The translations under genes and the position numbers were made by a program. This document shows positions 58,497-64,000 of a stretch of DNA of 64,000 nt, one piece after another; position 1 is the stretch's first letter, and each line of letters opens with the position of its first letter. Below the pieces are notes generated by a model. It saw only the letters and a list, made by a program, of their open reading frames with translations, was not told the origin of the DNA and ran no database searches. The stretch is from Celoporthe dispersa. Taxonomy: Eukaryota; Ascomycota; Sordariomycetes; Diaporthales; Cryphonectriaceae. The DNA is taken from positions 1,860,001 through 1,924,000 of the forward strand of contig WAID01000009.1 of assembly GCA_016584495.1 (NCBI GenBank), read 5' to 3'.

Positions 58497-59696
58497 CAGA
58501 TGGCACCACCTCCTCGACCGGCTCGTCTCAACAACGCAAGCGGCATCCCACCTCCTCCGCCGGGACTTCCAGCGAGGGCCGGGCAGCCTAGCTTCGACGA
58601 GTCGCTGACGCTGGCACCGCTGCAGATCCCCCCGGCTCTCCGACCCAGAGGTCCGACACGAGCGGTGGGACGCGCAGCCGATCGGGTGGCGGGTCTTTTG
58701 GGCTGGTATCCGGCCCCCAGCAGCAGGCCTTTGGACCCCGAGGCGATAGCCAGGCGAGGGGCATCGAGGCGATGGTCATGAGCATCCCGTACATGAACAA
58801 GCTGGACGTGCTCAGGAAGATCAGCCCACCCTTGGGCCCTCCAGGCGCGGGAAGCCCCATCGTGGAGACCAGGGGCCCGGTCATTGCGATCGAGGGCGGA
58901 CACGAGGCGCTCATGAGGGAGGTGAGGCCTGTGATCGAGCGAGCCCTGCGGGTCTCTGGGGAGTGTGAGGTGAGAGTATGGACGGATTCCTCTGTGGACC
59001 GAGCCCTGACGCCTCCCTGATGACGGTGGCGGCTCTGCGAAGAAAGCAGGCCATGTGGAAGACATCGAAATGGCAGAGGCGCAGGAGGGGGCCTCGCACG
59101 TCAGCGGCAGCCGCCACAGCAGCATTGGCGGCGGCAGCGGCACCCACACGCCGACGCCACGCTCGGCCGGTGCAGGAGGCGCCACTACTGCCAACCTATC
59201 ACCACACCCAGGCCCGACGGCCACGTTTGACTATCTCCAGACCATCATGAAGTGGCACACCAAGTCGGCCGAGATGGTCAAGCACATCACAACCAGAGCG
59301 CTCGTGTCCCCTCCGGACGGCAGCACCTCCTCCTCGAACAAGCTCCTCCTCCCCGTAGCCCTCGTCGCGGACGGGTTCAGCCTCACGCTCTCTGATAGGT
59401 TCGCCTCGACGGTGGCTATCACGGATCCGTACTCGCCGGTGGACCACTGGCAGTGGATGGCGACGCTGTGGCGAGGCATCGTGGGGGCGGACCTCGTGGT
59501 GTACGTGCGCACGATGACGGCGGAGGAGTCGTCCAGGAACAGCGGCACGGTGGAGTACCGCGCGCCCGGGGTGATGGTGGTGCGGGTCGCGGGCGAGAGG
59601 GTGGACGAGAAGACGGAGCGGCGGCTGGCCTTTGAGGTGATGGAGTGGGTCAGGGCGGGCAGCTTTCGAGAGGGGTATTCATTTGGTGGAGAGTAG
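56569..59696 (+). CDS. MATA-type HMG-box transcription factor (FMF-1/PaHMG5/Ste11-like)
   Basis: A DNA-binding regulator of the Ste11/FMF-1 type. In Neurospora and Podospora relatives control mating and fertility, so that role is inferred. Exon 1 (56569-57013) encodes a Ser/Pro/Gln-rich head ending VPRPRN. After a 475-nt intron (57014-57488) exon 2 opens AFILYRQHHQASV, then NPEISKIIGELWREEDES and EKARHQRQYPQYKYQPRRSG, completing the HMG box (about residues 140-215). A CAKCGGRFIATPRTPSTP motif follows, then Pro/His/Gln-rich DNA-encoded repeats including a CAG tract. A 73-nt intron (58970-59042) precedes exon 3, whose conserved C-terminal domain includes FDYLQTIMKWHTKSAEMVK and PVDHWQWMATLWRGIVGADL. 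The frame must advance one base at C5 (57705-57709) and is restored as if one C were missing at C6 (58628-58633). Corrected length is 859 residues. Domain identity is firm, orthology less so. Confidence 0.87.
58453..58499 (+). repeat. CAG/CAA repeat encoding polyglutamine
   Basis: About nine CAG units flanked by CAA and CAT codons, giving a Gln/His tract inside exon 2 of the HMG-box gene. Confidence 0.9.
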
Positions 59697-60630
59697 TTGG
59701 AGGCTGGACAAAGAAGATGATGCTTCAAAAGAGGCTATCTACTTGGTTTTCTGGTGGTTTTTTTCTTCTTTTTTTTTCTTTCTTTTCTCTCCTTCTTTTT
59801 TTCTGCCCAGGAGGAGGATGAGGAAATGAGGAAGGAGGTTCAAAGGAAGATGGAGGATGTTGTCGTGGGAAGAAACGATTTCAAACTTCCACATACTTAT
59901 TCTTCAGCCAGCCATTGCGCCGTAAGTGGGCTCTGTACCTAGGTCTGCTTTTCTTTCTTCTTTCTTTTCTCCTTCTCTCTCTTTCCCTCTGAATATTACT
60001 TTTTGTTTTCTGTTTTTCTGTAGGTAATGTCAAGATGTTACATTGGCATCTGACGACTGAGATCTTGGAATGACAGCAGTTCACCTTCTTTCAAGTACTC
60101 TTCTCAGAAGAGGAATAATCTGTGTCCCTTATCACACTAAAGGGCAGTTTTGGTCGGGTACAAGTCAAGCCGTAGGAAGATGAATGATTGCTCCTTGGTC
60201 TCTGGTCCCTGAGATGAAATATTGTTGTATCTGTGTACAAATAGTTCATCAGGTAGAGTGGAATTGGATGTACTCCCCGGACGTTGTTGCTGTTCTGTAT
60301 TACCTAAGCTCCTGCAGGTACGGTCAGTTGCTGGAAAGCACGCTCAAGATTGGCTCTTAGGGGGCTGGGGTACCCACGCACGGCCTCTTGGCAGCAAGCT
60401 GTCAGGCGGGAGCACTACTGTTACTGTAGCTGGCAGCTGGGCAGGGCTAATTCAACCACTGCATTCGCGTCACCGAATGTCAACAAGACGCGACTTTATT
60501 GGAGACGACAGCCTCAGCAAGACACACGTCAACACAGAAGAGCACCACCACCACCCGAAATGATTCTCCCATCGCACACATCATCCTCGTGAGAAGAAGA
60601 CGACGAAGCTGAACGACGACGCCAGCAGCC
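59697..60630. other. Intergenic region HMG-box gene / dynactin p150
   Basis: About 0.9 kb. T/C-rich stretch at 59755-59805 and 59945-60025, probably the 3' UTR of the HMG gene. The last few hundred bases serve as dynactin promoter and leader. No gene recognised. Confidence 0.55.
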
Positions 60631-63600
60631 ATGGCAGACCTGGCGGTAGGGCAGGTCATCCGCCTGGCCGACGGCCGCAATGCCATCTTGCGCTTCGTCG
60701 GCGAGACCGAGTTCGCCCCCGGCGTCTGGGTCGGCTGCGAGCTGGACGACGGCTCCGGCAAGAACGACGGCAGCGTGCAGGGCGAGCGCTACTTTGAATG
60801 CGACATGGGCCACGGCATGTTCGTGCGCCCCTCGGCCGTCACCGTCTTGTCTCAGCCGCCGCCGCCGAGACAGAGGGCACCTACGGCGGCTGCGACCACA
60901 ACAACAGCTGCCGCCGCCGCCGCAGCAGCGAGGAAGAGGCCCAGCAGCTTCGCTTCTGGGTCGAGGAGCACCTCTGCGTCGCTGGACCCCAATGCTGGCA
61001 GGAGAAAGAGCATGAACGCCCCGAGCCCTAGTCCGGTCGGGAGGACATCGCGCCCTACCAGCATTGCCAGGGTGAGGATACATCATGCCCACAAGACCCT
61101 GCCCTCTGCATACCTTGTTTTTTCCCCCTTCTGACTCTCTCTGTCTGTGAGTCCTGACTGACGTGTGTTGTCCAAAACCCTCTCTGGAGGAGCAGTCCCC
61201 TACGAAATCCCCTACGAAACAATTGGGCCTCGGGACGGCAACATCAAGCGCCTCCACCTCGCGAACAGCTACGCCCGCCAACGCGCGCGGAGGGGCTGCC
61301 GCGGCGAGGGGACGAGTCTCCTCGACAAGCACCACCACGAGAACCTCGATGGGACCGCCCGCGAGACCAGGTCGTCAGGCATCCGTGTCCTCAGCGGCGG
61401 GAGGGCGGACAGCGGCAAGAACGCCAGCCAACCGTCTGTCGCTGACGACGACTAGCAAGGCTCGGACCGCCGAGGCCTCGAAGCGCGGCTCGCCTGGATC
61501 TCAGTCTGGCGCGGAGAAGAGAGCATCGGTCGACAGAGGGGTCACGTCGCCGCAGCTGAAGGGCAGCAGCGATGATGAGGCGAGCCCTCCCGCGGCGAGG
61601 GGCGCCGCGCTGGACAGGCTCCGCGAGGCCGAGGACGTGGAGCCCGCGAGGAAGGTGTCGCGGCCGACGACACAGGCCCTGCAGGCCTCCAACCGCAAGA
61701 TCGAGGACCTCGAGGCCAAGCTGCGGGTCATGGAGAGGAAGCGCATGGAGGACAGGGACAAGATCAAGCTCCTGGACAAGGTCCAGGCCGACCGCGACAA
61801 GTTCGAGGGCATCATCCAGAAGCTGCAGCAGAAGTACGGCCCCATGCAGCAGGAGCTCGCCGACTCGCGGAGGCAGCTGGCCGACCTGAAGAAGAGCTTC
61901 GAGTCCGTCGAGCGCATGCAGGCCGAGCACGACTCGGAGCTGGAGCTGGCGACCCTCGACCGCGAGATGGCCGAGGAGACCGCCGAGGTCCTCAAGGTCG
62001 AGGTCGAGGCCCTCAAGGAGAAGGCCGAGGAGCTGGAGCTCGAGCTCGAGATCCTCCGCGAGGAGAATTCGGAGTACACCAAGGGCATGTCGCCCGAGGA
62101 GAAGGCGAGCACGAGCTGGATCCAGCTGGAGAGGAACAACGAGCGCCTGCGCGAGGCCCTGATCCGCCTGCGCGACCTCACGCAGCAGCAGGAGGAGGAG
62201 CTCAAGGGCCAGATCAGGAGCCTCGAGGAGGACGTCCAGGAGCTCTCCCTGCTCAAGGAGCAGCACGAGACGAGCCAGGACAAGCTCACGCACACCGAGG
62301 CCATGGTGGAGGACCTCCGCCAGCAGCTCGACACCGCCCTCGGGGCCGAGGACATGATCGAGGACCTCACGGAGCGCAACATGAGCCAGGCCGAGCAGAT
62401 CGAGGAGCTCAAGGCCATCGTGGACGACCTGGAGAACCTCAAGGAGGTTAACGACGAGCTTGAGATCAACCATGTCCAGAACGAGAAGGAGATGCAGGAG
62501 GAGATCGACTTCAAAGACAGCGTCATCGCGGAGCAGGCGAGGCGTGCCGCGCAGCAGGAAGAGGCGCTCGAGGATATGGAGTACACCCTGTCCCGCTTCC
62601 GTGAGCTCGTCAACAACCTGCAGGGCGACCTCCAGGACATGAAGGCATCGCAGGCGGTCACCGAGGGCGAGTCCGAGAAGCTAAGCAGCCGGTCCCGGGC
62701 TATGGAGGACCTCACCATGAAGCTGCAGATCTCTGCCGAGAAGGCGCAGGCCAAGACCATAGACCTCGAGATGCGCCGCCTGGAGGCCCAGGAGGCAGAG
62801 CAGCACCTGGAGATCATCAAGCTCTTCCTGCCGGACAGCTACCAGAGCGACCAGAACTCCGTGCTGGCCCTGCTGCGGTTCAGGAGGCTCGCGTTCAAGG
62901 CCAACCTGCTGCACCAGTTCATACAGGAGCGGGTCAAGGGCCAGGCGCAGCCTGGCCACGAGGACGACGTGTTCTGTGGGTGTGACGCCATGGACAAGCT
63001 GACCTGGGTGTCCTCCATGTGCGACAGGTTCGTCAACTCCATCAGCCACTGCTCCCTGGAACAGTTCTCCAGGTACGAGGGTGCCCTGTTCGAGCTGGAG
63101 CCCGTCGAGCGGGCGCTCAACGGCTGGATCGAGGGCCTGAAGAGGGACGAGCTCAAGGAGAGACAGTGCGCGAGCGAGCTGCAGCGCACGATCGCCCTCA
63201 TGAGCCACCTCGGGGAGGTGCACATCTCCGACGACCTCGAGAGCTTTGCGGATGACGTCTACATGAAGACGGTCCTGGTGCAGAGCAGCCTCGAGTCCGC
63301 CGCCACTGGTTTTGCCACCCTTCAGAGCATGGTTCAGCACGTCCTCCCCGCCGTCAGCGAGGAGGACGAGCTCGCGCAGTTCTTCACCAAGAGGGCCGAC
63401 GCCGTCGTCACGCAGACACGCAGCACCAAGGTTATCGCCGGGAGGACCGTGAAGGCGCTCGAGGACCTGCGGGTGCGCTCCCTGGCGCTGTCTCCAGAGA
63501 CCAAGGAGGTCTTTGAGCAGTGCGAGGCCATCTCGCAGGAGCTCTCGGGCCTGGCCCAGAAGATCGGACACGACCTGCACCAGCTCCTGCACGACGAGGG

Positions 63601-64000
63601 CAGGACCGAGCCTTTTACCTACCTTGAGGTCCAGTCCCGCGTGCGCAAGACCGTCTTGGACGTCGCGGGCTCAGACGAGTCCGATCTCTTCACGACCTAC
63701 CTGAACAAGCTCCGTGCCCTCACGGGCCAGATCACCGACCTGTCGCAGCTGGCTGCAGACTTCACGCAGACGCAAGAGTTTGAGCGCAGCACCGCTCCGT
63801 GGATCCTGCGCTCCCAGGAGCTGAGGACCATCAAGACGACTCCTGTCGACGCAGAGGAAGAGGTTCGGCGCCTCAAGGAGGAGTGGGGCGAGGCTCGTCG
63901 CGCCGTCGCGCAGCGCGAAGAGTCCCTCAGCACGGCACTGCTCAAGATCGAGACGCTCGAGTCCCGCATGCGCGACGCCACCGCCAAGGCGAACCGCATC
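60631..64000 (+). CDS. ro-3: Dynactin subunit 1 (p150Glued), 3' end beyond the window
   Basis: The largest dynactin subunit; it links dynein to microtubules and cargo, and in Neurospora ro-3 mutants have nuclear distribution defects. Exon 1 (60631-61071) encodes a CAP-Gly domain at about residues 4-72, with FAPGVWVGCELDDGSGKNDG and VQGERYFECDMGHGMFVRP; GKNDG is the EB/tubulin-tail binding motif. An Ala/Thr/Ser/Arg-rich basic linker follows. A 124-nt intron (61072-61195) leads to exon 2, which opens with SPTKSPTK, two adjacent CDK-type sites, in a basic Ser/Thr-rich stretch. A long Glu/Leu-rich coiled coil runs from about residue 307 to 700 (for example QASNRKIEDLEAKLRVMERK). It is followed by the dynactin middle domain (FLPDSYQSDQNSVLALLRF) and a second coiled coil from about 1034. 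The frame is continuous to base 64000, giving 1,082 residues so far of an expected ~1,300. Confidence 0.95.

Noticed and set aside
61391..63592. Long minus-strand frames (300-440 codons) opposite dynactin
   Set aside because: Leu/Ser-rich mirror translations of a coiled coil; the plus strand is clearly p150Glued.

Overview
This window looks like chromosomal DNA of a filamentous ascomycete (Pezizomycotina, probably Sordariomycetes). The evidence is the gene set, the short GT-AG introns (mostly 53-125 nt), GC-rich third codon positions, a HeLo-like STAND-type N-terminal domain, a MATA-type HMG-box regulator, a stand-alone 5S rRNA gene, and long microsatellite-rich intergenic DNA. There are no operons; every protein gene is a single nuclear locus. 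All identifications come from reading the translations by eye; no database search was run.

Layout, left to right. The left edge holds the first exon of AP-2 alpha-adaptin (minus), which diverges from an NDUFAF5-type complex I assembly factor (plus). That gene converges on the Arp2/3 subunit ARC15 (minus). A 19.8-kb gene-poor stretch follows (about 4.2-24.0 kb), rich in homopolymers and microsatellites, with only one weak small-gene candidate near 18.2 kb. Next come a Nit-type deaminated-glutathione amidase (minus), an AT-richer island carrying a 119-nt 5S rRNA gene (minus), and a SOK1/Tcp11-family gene (minus). A second gene-poor stretch of about 11 kb leads to a dense right half. This has KSH1/Kish (minus) diverging from TAF13 (plus), then plus-strand genes for a HeLo-like/TPR protein, an EamA/DMT transporter, RVB1 (pontin), an FMF-1/PaHMG5-like HMG-box factor, and the 5' two-thirds or more of dynactin p150Glued, which runs off the right edge.

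Several genes serve cytoplasmic traffic and the cytoskeleton (AP-2, Arp2/3, Kish, dynactin). Others serve transcription and chromatin (TAF13, RVB1, HMG factor), mitochondrial complex I assembly (NDUFAF5) and signalling (SOK1, HeLo-like protein). Nothing suggests co-regulation beyond shared divergent promoters.

A recurrent oddity is that conserved reading frames in SOK1 (twice), TAF13, the HeLo-like gene and the HMG gene jump frame exactly at short homopolymers. NDUFAF5 has a related phase conflict at a splice donor. The simplest explanation is assembly indels, but the two SOK1 sites share one 8-mer and deserve checking. The most interesting other items are a divergent 5S gene whose helices look compensated, a coding-like but unassigned frame just downstream of KSH1, and a HeLo-like/TPR protein without a NACHT domain.
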